NCBI GenBank assembly: GCA_016792845.1
Contig: JAEUKH010000032.1
Span: 32,304 to 96,303 of the forward strand
Source of the DNA: Myxococcales bacterium
Lineage (GTDB): Bacteria; Myxococcota_A; Polyangia; Polyangiales; Ga0077539
Direction: 5' to 3'
Length of the DNA: 64,000 nucleotides
The notes under the pieces are model-generated. The model worked only from the letters and a program-made list of their open reading frames with translations, had not been told where the DNA came from and searched no databases. Each line of letters starts with the position of its first letter. The stretch's first letter is position 1. Below are positions 24,923-33,783 of the stretch, piece by piece. A program made the translations under genes and the position numbers.

Positions 24923-25087
24923 GCCCAGAGCCCTTAGTACAGCTCTGTAGAAATTTCACCCACCCAGCCGCCCGCTCGGCGCGCCGAGAGGGCCCGCGTG
25001 ACGCAAGAATTGCGTTGTGGTTGAGCGAACTTTGAGCTGTGCAAGGGGCCCACGCCGGGGTGTCGCTGGGCGCCTCAGGGCGCTCAC

Positions 25088-25116
25088 TTGGCGTTTGGGC
25101 GTTGGGGCAGTATAGA
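25088..25116 (+). promoter_or_regulatory. Promoter of the TerC gene
   Basis: TTGGCG (25088-25093) and TATAGA (25111-25116) are separated by 17 bp, the best sigma-70-type promoter in the window. The -10 box ends 12 nt before the ATG at 25129, so the message would have a leader of only a few bases. Confidence 0.6.
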
Positions 25117-25128
25117 GCGCCGGTCGTG

Positions 25129-26187
25129 ATGCAGACACTCGCTCTTTCGCTGGCAGAACAGGGCATTTCGCACGGGTCGTCGCTTGAGCTGGTGACGATC
25201 TTCGTGCTGGTGGTGGGGGCGTCGCTCTACGCAGACCTCTGGCTCCACCGCGGCTGCGAAGAGGTCTCGGTGGTCTCGGCGGCGCGCTCGTCGTTGGGGT
25301 GGGTCGGGCTGTCGTTGCTCTTTGCCGGGTATCTGCGCTGGCGCTTCGGCGCGGGCCCGTCGAGCTTGTTTCTCTCGGGCTGGGTGCTTGAGAAGGCCCT
25401 CTCGGTCGACAACCTGTTGGTCTTTGTCGCGATCTTCAAGTACTTCAAGCTCTCGACGGGGCAGCAGCGCCGGGTGCTTTATTACGGCATCCTGGGCGCG
25501 GTGGTGTTGCGCCTGGTCTTTGTGATGGCGGCCGGGTTTCTGCGCCACGCGGGCCCGTGGGTTGATTTCATCTTCGCCGCGGTGGTGGTGGCCTCGGCGG
25601 TGAAGATGCTGCGCTCGGGGGGCGACGAGACCGACGGCGAAGACTTCAGCCGGCATCGGGTGGTGATGCTCGCGCAGCGGGTGTTTGCGGTGATTCCGCG
25701 GCTTGATGGGCAGCGGTTCTTTGTGAGCCAAGAGCGGGCGCGGACGCTCCTCGGGGCTGATTTCGCGTTGTTGCGACCGGCGGCTCGGTACGCGACGCCG
25801 GCCTTCGTTTGTATGCTGGTGGTCGAGGCGAGCGACGTGATGTTCGCCTTTGACTCGGTGCCCGCGGTGGTGGCGGTGACCCGCGACCCGGTGCTGATCT
25901 ATTCTGCGATGTTGTTCGCGGTGTTGGGGCTCAGGTCGCTGTATTTTCTCTTGAATGCGCTGACGAAGTGGCTTGTTCATCTTGAGAAGGCGGTGATCGC
26001 GCTCTTGTTCTTTGTGGGGGCGAAGCTCGCGCTCCACGCGGCCAACGAGATGTTTCACTGGCCCGGGTATGAGCCCTCTCCTGGGGCGAGCGTGGCGATC
26101 ATCGTGGGGGTGCTCTTCATGGGGGTCGTGGCGTCGCTTCTTTGGCCGCCGCGCGACGATGAGGCGTCACCGCCGCCCTCGCGGTGA
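25129..26187 (+). CDS. TerC/Alx-family membrane protein
   Basis: The 352-residue protein has about nine membrane helices and the two family signatures: ALSVDNLLVFVAIF and VVEASDVMFAFDSVPAVVAVTRDP, whose acidic residues are thought to bind metal. Members such as Alx and TerC affect manganese export, tellurite resistance or metalation of exported proteins. ATG 25129 (or the GTG 3 bp upstream) follows a clear promoter. No manganese riboswitch-like leader is present, because the leader is almost absent. Confidence 0.92.
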   Translation: MQTLALSLAEQGISHGSSLELVTIFVLVVGASLYADLWLHRGCEEVSVVSAARSSLGWVGLSLLFAGYLRWRFGAGPSSLFLSGWVLEKALSVDNLLVFVAIFKYFKLSTGQQRRVLYYGILGAVVLRLVFVMAAGFLRHAGPWVDFIFAAVVVASAVKMLRSGGDETDGEDFSRHRVVMLAQRVFAVIPRLDGQRFFVSQERARTLLGADFALLRPAARYATPAFVCMLVVEASDVMFAFDSVPAVVAVTRDPVLIYSAMLFAVLGLRSLYFLLNALTKWLVHLEKAVIALLFFVGAKLALHAANEMFHWPGYEPSPGASVAIIVGVLFMGVVASLLWPPRDDEASPPPSR

Positions 26188-26242
26188 TCGTCGCGGCACG
26201 ACGGAGGGCCGCGCGGGCAAAAGGGTAGACGCCGTGACCCAC

Positions 26243-26271
26243 GAACGCTCATCATGCGTGGGCCAGCGTTC
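26243..26271. other. Inverted repeat between terC and gatB
   Basis: GAACGCT (26243-26249) and AGCGTTC (26265-26271) pair perfectly around a 15-nt loop. A CCCAC/GTGGG pairing overlaps it as an alternative fold. It lies 56 bp after the terC stop and 70 bp before gatB. It may end terC transcripts or act in the gatB leader; no T tract follows. Confidence 0.35.
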
Positions 26272-26340
26272 GCGGGCCGTGCCTCACTCGAACCTTTCAC
26301 GCGGTTGCGAACCCATGAAAGCTCACTCTCTTACAACACC

Positions 26341-27789
26341 ATGAGCAACGCTTACGAGCCCGTGATCGGCCTCGAAGTGCACGCGCAGCTTCGCACCTCG
26401 ACCAAGATCTTCTGCCGGTGCAGCACCCGCTTCGGAGGGGCGCCCAACACGCAGATCTGCCCTGTGTGTCTCGGGCTCCCGGGGGCCCTCCCGCGGATGA
26501 ACGAAGAGGCCCTGGTGATGGCCATTCGCGCGGGGGTGAGCTTGCACTGCACTGTCAACCGCCGCTCGCGCTTCTCACGCAAGCACTACTTCTACCCCGA
26601 TTTGCCGAAGGGGTATCAGATCACGCAGTACCAAGAGCCGGTCTGCTCAGACGGGCACCTCGATGTGCCGGGCGCCGACGGCGGCGCGCGTCGCGTCCGC
26701 ATTGTGCGGGCTCACCTCGAAGAAGACGCCGGCAAGAACACCCACGGCGGCGGCGCCACGGGCACCTCTGAGGTCGACCTCAACCGCGCGGGGGTGCCGC
26801 TGCTCGAGATCGTGAGCGCCCCTGAGATCACCTCGGCCGCAGAGGCCGCAGAGTACCTGCGACAGCTGCGGGCGGTGCTGCTCTTCGCGGGGGTCAACGA
26901 TGGCAATCTTGAAGACGGCTCGTTTCGATGTGACGCCAACGTGAGCGTGCGCAAGCGCGGGAGCCAGACCCTCGGCACCCGGGTCGAGATCAAGAACGTC
27001 AACTCGTTTCGCTTCGTGCAGCGCGCCCTTGAGTGGGAAATCGCGCAACAGATCGCGACCTTGATGGCGGGCGGCACCCTGAAACAAGTGACCAAGACGT
27101 GGGACGATGTCGCCGCGCGATGCCACGTTCTTCGCAGCAAAGAGGGCAGCGACGACTATCGCTACTTTGATGACCCAGACCTCGGCCCGCTCTGTATTGA
27201 AGCCCCGCTCTTTGAGCGGGCGACGGCCTCGCTCAAGCCCGGGCCCGCGGCGCGGCGGCAGCGCTACGTCGACGCCCTCGGGGTCACCGCGGCCGACGCG
27301 CGGGTGCTGACCGAGCACCCGCTGCTCGCCGACTATTTTGAGGCCCTGGTGGCGCGCTCGGGCGATGCGAAGCGCGCGGCCAACTGGCTCGCCAACATCG
27401 TAAAACCTGATGTGAAGTTCGAGGGCTTGGGGGCGCGGTTCCCGGTCGAGGTCGAGGCGCTGGCGGGGCTCTTCGCGCGGCTCGATGATGGGAGCTTGTC
27501 TCAAAAGCTCGCCAAAGATGTGTACGCGTTGATGCGAGAGACGCAGCGCTCGGCCGACGCAATTCTTGTCGAGAAGGGCTGGCGCGTGGTCACCGACGTG
27601 GCGGCGCTCGAAGCCGCGTGCGATGCGGTGATCGCAGCGCACCCGCGCCAGGCGGCCGAGTTTCGTGCGGGGAAGAAGGGCCTCATCGGCTTCTTCGTCG
27701 GCCAGGTGATGAAGGCCACCGGAGGCCAGGCTGACCCGAAGGCCGTCGACGGGCTGCTGCGCGCGCGACTCGACCCGGCGAGCGCGTAA
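26341..27789 (+). CDS. gatB: Asp-tRNA(Asn)/Glu-tRNA(Gln) amidotransferase subunit B
   Basis: The 482-residue subunit activates misacylated tRNA for amidation with GatA and GatC. Conserved parts are YEPVIGLEVHAQLRTSTKIFC, the zinc-type cysteines CRCSTRFGG and CPVCLGLPG, the DLNRAGVPLLEIVS block and RVEIKNVNSFR. The C-terminal YqeY-like tRNA-binding domain is present (about 340-480). gatA and gatC are not adjacent, so the operon is split in this genome. ATG 26341 gives the standard start. The next gene converges with 2 bp between stops. Confidence 0.97.
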   Translation: MSNAYEPVIGLEVHAQLRTSTKIFCRCSTRFGGAPNTQICPVCLGLPGALPRMNEEALVMAIRAGVSLHCTVNRRSRFSRKHYFYPDLPKGYQITQYQEPVCSDGHLDVPGADGGARRVRIVRAHLEEDAGKNTHGGGATGTSEVDLNRAGVPLLEIVSAPEITSAAEAAEYLRQLRAVLLFAGVNDGNLEDGSFRCDANVSVRKRGSQTLGTRVEIKNVNSFRFVQRALEWEIAQQIATLMAGGTLKQVTKTWDDVAARCHVLRSKEGSDDYRYFDDPDLGPLCIEAPLFERATASLKPGPAARRQRYVDALGVTAADARVLTEHPLLADYFEALVARSGDAKRAANWLANIVKPDVKFEGLGARFPVEVEALAGLFARLDDGSLSQKLAKDVYALMRETQRSADAILVEKGWRVVTDVAALEAACDAVIAAHPRQAAEFRAGKKGLIGFFVGQVMKATGGQADPKAVDGLLRARLDPASA

Positions 27790-27791
27790 GG

Positions 27792-28385
27792 TCAAGCCTT
27801 GGGCTTTAGCCGCTGGAGCGCGCGAACCACCGCCGCCGCCGCCACCGGGCCCGGGTCGACGAGCTCGGTCTCGACACGGTCGCGGAGCGCCTCGGCTTCG
27901 GGCCGCCATTGCACCGGGCCCTCACCCTCGACGACCACGCTCCGATGCGGCTTGAGCACCCCCATGAGGCGCCCGTCGACGACGATGCAGGTGGCGGCCC
28001 CCGGGTCGGTCAAGAGCGCCCCCACGGCGGCCTCTTCGGCCCGCGCCCCCAAGTGAGCGATGCGCGCGTGATGGGCGGCCTCGGCCGCAGGGCGCAGCGC
28101 GTCAGAGAAGAGCGCCGACGACTCGCCCACCGTGAAGACCCCGTCGGGCAGCGTCTCGACCCGCTCTGACCAGAGCAGAAGGGCCGTCTCGCCGTGCTCG
28201 CGGAGGGCGCGCACGAGCTGGAGGACGAAGACCCCGACCGGGGCGTCGTCGCGGGCCTGAAGCACCGCGATCGAGGGGCACGGAGGCACCACACAGCGCG
28301 CGAGCGGCTGCGGCGGCGACCAGCTCGGAGGCGGCGGCGAGGGCTCAGCGCCCGGCACCACCCGAAGATTTCGACGCTCGGTCAC
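27792..28385 (-). CDS. Hypothetical protein
   Basis: This 197-residue protein has a Pro-rich N-terminus, then an alpha/beta domain (SIAVLQARDDAPVGVFVLQLVRAL through ATCIVVDGRLMGVL). The beta-alpha pattern recalls small nucleotide-binding or MobB-like proteins, but no Walker motif is present and no family is claimed. The GTG start at 28385 is the most upstream in-frame choice with sensible codon use. It is divergent from the flippase gene, with 112 bp between starts. Confidence 0.6.
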   Translation of the reverse strand: MTERRNLRVVPGAEPSPPPPSWSPPQPLARCVVPPCPSIAVLQARDDAPVGVFVLQLVRALREHGETALLLWSERVETLPDGVFTVGESSALFSDALRPAAEAAHHARIAHLGARAEEAAVGALLTDPGAATCIVVDGRLMGVLKPHRSVVVEGEGPVQWRPEAEALRDRVETELVDPGPVAAAAVVRALQRLKPKA

Positions 28386-28497
28386 AGCTTCACCGCAGAG
28401 GCGCCGAAGCTAACACGTCTTGTGTCGGCGCGTGCGGCGTGTCGCGAGGCGCGAAAATGTCACCCGCGGGGCGCGACGTGGTTTACATGGCGACGCC

Positions 28498-30045
28498 GTG
28501 AGCACCGAACCGCGCAGCCAAGACGCCGCTCGACACACCGAACAAGCCGTGCGCGAGAGCACCCGCGGCGCGGCGATCATCACCCTCGCGAAGGGGTGGT
28601 TTCTCATCACCGGGTTTGCGCAACCGCTTGTTTTAACAAAGGTTCTCAGCCCAGAACAGTACGGGCTCTACGGCGTCGTGCTCAACCTGATCTCGATCGT
28701 GAACAACCTGGTCGTGGCCGGGAGCATTCAATCGATGTCAAAGGCCGTGACCGAGGGTGGCGCGCCGGCCTTGCGCCGCGGCCTGGTCGTGCACCTCGCC
28801 GTCGGCGTGGCGCTCTCGGGGCTGTTGGTGTTGAGCGCGCCCTTCCTCGGCGCCACGGTGCTTGGCGACCCGCGGCTGCCATCGCTGCTCAGAATCGGCG
28901 CGATCATTGTCTTCAATTACAGTCTCTATGCCGCGCTGGTCGGCAGCTTCAACGGTCAACGCGCCTTTGTGACCCAGGCGGGTCTCGACATGTTGTTCGC
29001 GACGCTGCGCACGGGCTTGATCATCGGCGCGGCGGCGCTCGGGTTCGGGGTCGCGGGTTCGGTGGGCGGCTTCGCCTTCGCGAGCTCGGTGATTCTGCTC
29101 TTGTCGCTTGTGTTGGCCCGCGGCGCGCTGCGAGGCGGCGGCGAGTCGGGCGCGGTGCCGCAAGCGTTTGTGAGCTTCGCGGGGCGGTATGCCAGGTCGT
29201 TCGCGCCCATTTTGCTCTATCAGCTTGCGCTGAACCTTGTGCTCCAGAGCGACCTGTTGGTGATGAAGGCGCTGCTCTCGCGTCGCGCCGACCTCGGGGG
29301 CGTCGACGCGGTGAACGCGCTGGCCGGAGTGTACAAGGCGGTCCAGAGCTTCGCGTTTTTGCCTTATCAGCTGTTGCTGGCGGTGACCTTTGTGGTCTTC
29401 CCGGTGGTGTCGCGGGCGACCTTAGACGGCGACCGTGAGACCACCGCGACCTTTGTGCGCGGCACGGTGCGCTTCTCGATGTTGGCCCTCGGGGCGATGC
29501 TCGCGGTGCTGACGGGGCTCCCGCGGGGCGTCTTGCTGGTGGCCACGCGGCGCGAGTTCGCCGACGGCGCGATGGCCCTGAGGCTCTTGTCGATCGGTCA
29601 GGGCTTCTTCGCCCTCTCGGTGATCGCGACGACCATCTTGGTGGCCGCGGGGCGCACGGCGCTGGCCACGGGCTGCATGCTCGCGATGCTGGTCGCGGTG
29701 GCCACGGGCAACACCTTGGGCATCGGCCTCGCGACCACGGGCATCGGCGCGGTGACGGCGACGGCGCTCGGCACGCTCTGCGGCTGCGCCTTGGGGCTGA
29801 CGCTCATCGGTTGGCAGATGCACAAGCTCTACGGCGCGTTCTTGCCGCCCGCGACGGCGCTCCGTGTGGTCGGGGCGACGGCCGGCGCGGCCGCGCTGGT
29901 GGCGGCGGTGCCGTTGCAGGGCAAGGTGGTGACCCTGGGCCTCGCGGGCGTCGCGGTGCTGCTCTATGGGCTCTTCATTGCGCTGAGCCGCGAACTCACG
30001 GGCGCTGAGATGACCCGCATCGCCCGCCTCGTGCGGCGCCGCTGA
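28498..30045 (+). CDS. Polysaccharide flippase (MOP superfamily, Wzx-like)
   Basis: The 515-residue protein has about fourteen membrane helices and the N-terminal pattern of oligosaccharide flippases: RGAAIITLAKGWFLITGF, VLSPEQYGLYGVV. Such proteins flip lipid-linked sugars across the inner membrane. No glycosyltransferase genes are adjacent, so the sugar is unknown. GTG 28498 is the first start after an AT-rich TTTACAT 9 nt upstream, another possible leaderless start. The MDR oxidoreductase gene converges 4 bp after the stop. Confidence 0.85.
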   Translation: MSTEPRSQDAARHTEQAVRESTRGAAIITLAKGWFLITGFAQPLVLTKVLSPEQYGLYGVVLNLISIVNNLVVAGSIQSMSKAVTEGGAPALRRGLVVHLAVGVALSGLLVLSAPFLGATVLGDPRLPSLLRIGAIIVFNYSLYAALVGSFNGQRAFVTQAGLDMLFATLRTGLIIGAAALGFGVAGSVGGFAFASSVILLLSLVLARGALRGGGESGAVPQAFVSFAGRYARSFAPILLYQLALNLVLQSDLLVMKALLSRRADLGGVDAVNALAGVYKAVQSFAFLPYQLLLAVTFVVFPVVSRATLDGDRETTATFVRGTVRFSMLALGAMLAVLTGLPRGVLLVATRREFADGAMALRLLSIGQGFFALSVIATTILVAAGRTALATGCMLAMLVAVATGNTLGIGLATTGIGAVTATALGTLCGCALGLTLIGWQMHKLYGAFLPPATALRVVGATAGAAALVAAVPLQGKVVTLGLAGVAVLLYGLFIALSRELTGAEMTRIARLVRRR

Positions 30046-30049
30046 GGCC

Positions 30050-31075
30050 TCAGTCGGGCAGCAAGAGCACCTTGCCGATGTTGCGGCGCTCTAGCAAACG
30101 GCGGTGCCCTTCAGCGGCCTTTGAGAAGCCAAAGGTGCTGTCGATGACGGGCTTGATGGCGCCCGCTTCGTAGAGCTTGACCAGCGCGTCGAGCTGCTCG
30201 CGCAAGAGGGGCACTTCACCCCAGAGATGACCCACGTTGACGCCGAAGATGCCGCGGTTGTCATTCATCAATCGAATGGGGTGCAGCGGCATGAGCGGGA
30301 AGCCGAGGAGACCCCCGATGGCCGAGAAGACATTCTTCTTGCCTTCAGGCTGCAACGAGGCCGCGCCGAAGGCGAACACCCTGCCCGTGGGGGCGAGCGA
30401 GCGCAGCGATTTGGCCACCGATTCGCCGCCCTGGGCGTCGAGGGCGATGTCGACCCCGCGGCCGTCGGTGATGCGCTTCACCTCGGCCTCGAAATCTTGT
30501 GTGTTGTAATCGATGGCGTGGTCGAGGCCCGCCTTCTTCAAATACTCGTGCTTGCTCGCAGAGGCCGTGCCGATGGTCTTGGCGCCGATGTGCTTGCAGA
30601 GCTGAAGCGCCGCGAGACCGACGCCCCCCGCGGCGGCGTGGATCAACACCGTGTCGCGGGCTTTGACGTTGCCGAGATACACCAGCATGTGGTGCGCCGT
30701 GAGGTAGACCACCGGCAGCGCCGCGGCCTCTTCGAAGCTCATCGCCTCGGGCATCGGGGCCGCTTGGAGCGAGGGCACGCACAGCACGCTGGCGTAGCCG
30801 CCGAAGCGGGTGAGCACCAAGACGCGCTCGCCCACCCGCGCGGCGTCGACCCCTTCGCCCACCGCGTCGATGACCCCTGAGGCCTCGTAGCCCACCACAC
30901 AGGGGAAGGGCGGCGCGTCGGGGTACATGCCGATGCGCGCAGAGGTGTCAGCGAAATTGATGCCCGCGGCCGACACCCGCACCCGCACCTCGCCCGCCTT
31001 GGGCGCCGGGTCGGGCGCCTCGCGCACTTCAAGAATCTCGGGGGGCCCTGCCTTCGGAATCCAAACCTGTTTCAT
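30050..31075 (-). CDS. Zinc-binding-type MDR oxidoreductase, quinone reductase-like
   Basis: The 341-residue protein belongs to the medium-chain dehydrogenase superfamily. The GroES-like N-terminal domain (VSAAGINFADTSARIGMYP) is followed by a Rossmann fold with the NADPH motif AAAGGVGLAALQL. The catalytic zinc ligands of alcohol dehydrogenases are absent, as in zeta-crystallin and VAT-1-like quinone reductases. ATG 31075 starts the conserved domain. A TTG 39 bp upstream abuts the HD-GYP stop and is less likely. It probably reduces quinones or enones with NADPH. Confidence 0.88.
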   Translation of the reverse strand: MKQVWIPKAGPPEILEVREAPDPAPKAGEVRVRVSAAGINFADTSARIGMYPDAPPFPCVVGYEASGVIDAVGEGVDAARVGERVLVLTRFGGYASVLCVPSLQAAPMPEAMSFEEAAALPVVYLTAHHMLVYLGNVKARDTVLIHAAAGGVGLAALQLCKHIGAKTIGTASASKHEYLKKAGLDHAIDYNTQDFEAEVKRITDGRGVDIALDAQGGESVAKSLRSLAPTGRVFAFGAASLQPEGKKNVFSAIGGLLGFPLMPLHPIRLMNDNRGIFGVNVGHLWGEVPLLREQLDALVKLYEAGAIKPVIDSTFGFSKAAEGHRRLLERRNIGKVLLLPD

Positions 31076-31114
31076 GAGGGCGCTGTCGGTAACCACCCCT
31101 TCGGGCCCGCACAA

Positions 31115-33151
31115 CTACCCGCGCGCACTCGCCTCGTCGAATCGTCGCAACCCCTCAAGGAGCAACATCTCGACGTTGGCGTGGATGCTGCGGTGAGACG
31201 GGCGCACCGAAGCGTCGAGCGAGAACTCGCCGTCTTGCAGGGTCACCATGCGGTAAAAGGCGTCGTCGCCCTGAGAGCTGCCCCAAACCGCGTGAATGAC
31301 AGCGCCTTCGAGGAGGTGGACCTCACCCTGCGCGTTGGCCGAGTGGAGGCTCAGAATGCCCGTCTTGCGGCCCTGCGAGAGCACCTGCACCACGTCAGGG
31401 AAGCCGATCTCGGCCAGCGAGCCCGCCACCGCCCGCGGCTGCCGCGAGTTGCGCTTCGACAAGAGCTGCCTCAGCTTCGCCACCAACACCTCGGCGCTCG
31501 CCGGCTTGAGGACGTAATCGCTCGCCCCCAACTCGTAGCCCTTGGCGATGGCCTCTCGCCGCGCGTCGCGGGTGAGAAACACCCACGGCACCGAGGCCGA
31601 GAGCGAGCCCGCCCGAAGCCGCGCGAGGAGGTCGAAGCCCGACATGGCGTCGAGCTCGGTCTCGGCGATGCAGACCTCAACCGAACCCCGGGCGAGCGCC
31701 GCCATCGCCTCGTCGACGGTGCGCGCGACCATCACCTCGAAGCCGTCTTCGAGGAGTCGAAGCTCTAGCACCGTGCTCTCTTCAGGGTCAGGCTCGATGA
31801 GCAACACCGTGGTGCGCTCAGAGAGGAGCCGCGCGCGGAGGTCGTCGCCGGTCACGGTCTGCCGCAGGAGGTCGACGAGGTTCTTGTCGAAGACCGCGTC
31901 GCGGTGCTGGTCGAGCACGTCGCAGGCCTCGGTCGGCGAGAGGATGCGACGGTAGGGGTTGCGCGCGTTGTGGGTCAGGTCAGCGTAGGTGTCGACCACC
32001 GAGAGGATGCGCGCCCCCAAGGGGATGTCTTTGCCCAAGAGCGCCTCGGGGAAGCCCCGACCGTCGACCCGTTCATACATGTTGCTGAGGGCCGAAATGG
32101 TGGTGGGCCCGAGCGGCACCGCGTCGAAGAGCTTGATGGGGGTCAGGTAGACCTTCTGCGCGACCTGGCGGTGGCTCTCGAAGACCGCCACGTTGAGGGC
32201 CGTGAGGTGATAGGTCGCGGCCTTGCCGACGTCGTGAAGGAGCGCCGCGAGCGAGAGGTCGTGAAAGGTCTCGTCGTCGAGCCGCATGCGCTCGGCGAGC
32301 TTGCGGAGGAGCCGCGCGACCATGGCCGAGTGACCCCGGAGCTCGCCGCGGCTGTTCTCAAGCAGCGAGACCAAGACGGTGGTCATTTCGAGGAGCGAGG
32401 TGCGCGCCGCCGCGGTGGCCTGAGACGGCGCCGCGGTGATCGCCGCAGGGAGGCGCACGCTCAGCGAGAGCTCGTTGCGCTCGTTGAAGTTGTGCTGCCC
32501 CGGCGGCGGGGTCACGCTGCGGCCGTTGGGCCCGGCGTGGCCGCCCTGCTGCGGCCGCCCGCTGCCGCGATCGATGGGGAAGACCGAGCCCTGGAGGTCG
32601 GGGTCGACGGTGTTCTTGTCGTAGAGCGAGAGGAGGTTGAGGTACTGCTCTTTGCCCTGCGTGTCGGCGTTGGCGAAGGCGTAGAGGTCGCCCGCGTAGT
32701 GCTTGCTGATCGCCGCGCGCACCGCCGCAGGGCGCGCGACGTACAGCTTGACCTCGACGGCGTGCGAGCTCTGCTGAAGGATGCGGTCAAGGTTGGGCTG
32801 CGACGGGTCTGCCGCGACCACCGAGAGGGTCTGCGTGCTCGGTTGATACAACACCGGGAAGACCTGATACTGCTCGGCCACCTTGCGCGGGATCAGCTCA
32901 AGCAAGGCCCGGTCGACATCGATCCGCGCGAGCTTCGACGTGGCCACGAAGCGCGTCTGGTAGCGCCGCGCCAGCCACCGAAGGAGCTCGCCCTCGTCGA
33001 TGGCGCCCGCATCGACCAGCGCATCCTCCTCGCGAGCGCCCTGACGCAGACGCTGCTCGACCACGGCCACGCGGTCAACATTGAGCATCGCATCGGCAAG
33101 GAGGGGCTCGATCCAGCGGCTCGACGGAGTAGACGACATCTTCGCCCGCAT
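31115..33151 (-). CDS. MshEN - HD-GYP - pseudo-receiver - PATAN regulatory protein
   Basis: The 678-residue protein joins four modules. Residues about 20-150 match the GspE/MshE N-terminal domain, which in MshE binds cyclic di-GMP. About 250-435 is an HD-GYP phosphodiesterase domain with HDVGK (306-310) and ERVDGRGFP (360-368), where GYP is GFP and one of the usual His ligands before Glu is missing. About 447-565 is a receiver domain with the acidic pair and Lys (LKPAS) kept but the phosphoacceptor Asp replaced by Glu497. About 575-665 is DUF4388 (PATAN). It is probably a cyclic di-GMP sensor or hydrolase linked to polarity or motility control. Confidence 0.88.
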   Translation of the reverse strand: MRAKMSSTPSSRWIEPLLADAMLNVDRVAVVEQRLRQGAREEDALVDAGAIDEGELLRWLARRYQTRFVATSKLARIDVDRALLELIPRKVAEQYQVFPVLYQPSTQTLSVVAADPSQPNLDRILQQSSHAVEVKLYVARPAAVRAAISKHYAGDLYAFANADTQGKEQYLNLLSLYDKNTVDPDLQGSVFPIDRGSGRPQQGGHAGPNGRSVTPPPGQHNFNERNELSLSVRLPAAITAAPSQATAAARTSLLEMTTVLVSLLENSRGELRGHSAMVARLLRKLAERMRLDDETFHDLSLAALLHDVGKAATYHLTALNVAVFESHRQVAQKVYLTPIKLFDAVPLGPTTISALSNMYERVDGRGFPEALLGKDIPLGARILSVVDTYADLTHNARNPYRRILSPTEACDVLDQHRDAVFDKNLVDLLRQTVTGDDLRARLLSERTTVLLIEPDPEESTVLELRLLEDGFEVMVARTVDEAMAALARGSVEVCIAETELDAMSGFDLLARLRAGSLSASVPWVFLTRDARREAIAKGYELGASDYVLKPASAEVLVAKLRQLLSKRNSRQPRAVAGSLAEIGFPDVVQVLSQGRKTGILSLHSANAQGEVHLLEGAVIHAVWGSSQGDDAFYRMVTLQDGEFSLDASVRPSHRSIHANVEMLLLEGLRRFDEASARG

Positions 33152-33238
33152 CGTATCGACAGGGGCTCCGCAGCGTCAATCTCCGCTCTGCCGAAGTGCG
33201 GCGCCCCGGTCGAGGCGTGCATCGATTCGATAAGTGTG

Positions 33239-33244
33239 TAGAGT
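33239..33244 (+). promoter_or_regulatory. Possible -10 box for the lipoprotein-MlaE pair
   Basis: TAGAGT ends 8 nt before the GTG at 33253 and lies in an AT-rich patch (ATTCGATAAGTGTGTAGAGT). No good -35 was found. The same hexamer precedes two other genes at a similar distance, which supports a leaderless start here. Confidence 0.35.
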
Positions 33245-33252
33245 GCGCGCCC

Positions 33253-33783
33253 GTGAGCGGTCGTTTGAGCATGTTGGGCGCCCTGGGCCTGGCCACAGTG
33301 ATGGGTTGTTCGGGCAGCGATGCCGTGCGGGTGAGCGGCAACACCGTGCGCGCCCCGCGGCTCTCGTACGAATTCGGTACGGTGCCTTCGCAGTGGCGGT
33401 CGATCGAGATCGAGGGCAACGACGCCGCGTGGTTCGACGCCGAGGCCGACGCGACGATCCATGTCGACCACACCTGCGATCGCACGATGGATACCCCGCT
33501 GGCGGCCTTGGTGCAGCACCTCCTCATCGGCTTTACGGCGCGCGAGATGCTCACCGAAGAGACGGTCCCGTTTGATGGGCGCGAGGCGCGGCACGTGGTG
33601 GTGCGGGCCCGGCTCGACGGGGTGCCTCGCACGATGGAGCTGTACGTGATGAAGAAAGACGGCTGCGTGTACGACCTCGGGTACGCCGCGTCGCCCGCGC
33701 GGTTCGACCTCGGTCGCCCGCGATTCTCGTCTTTTGTCGCGGGCTTTCGCACAACCCGATCGCCCCTCGGTCGACATGACTGA
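33253..33783 (+). CDS. Small predicted lipoprotein upstream of mlaE-like gene
   Basis: The 176-residue protein has a signal peptide with the lipobox TVMGC (Cys near 23). The mature part is a compact alpha/beta domain with two cysteines (DHTCDRTMD, MKKDGCVYDL) that may form a disulfide. No family was recognised. Its last 8 bases overlap the start of the MlaE-like permease, so translation is probably coupled, and a role with that lipid transporter is a reasonable guess. Confidence 0.7.
   Translation: MSGRLSMLGALGLATVMGCSGSDAVRVSGNTVRAPRLSYEFGTVPSQWRSIEIEGNDAAWFDAEADATIHVDHTCDRTMDTPLAALVQHLLIGFTAREMLTEETVPFDGREARHVVVRARLDGVPRTMELYVMKKDGCVYDLGYAASPARFDLGRPRFSSFVAGFRTTRSPLGRHD

Noticed and set aside
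24923..25128. Manganese riboswitch upstream of terC
   Set aside because: The promoter sits directly before the start codon, leaving no leader for a riboswitch.
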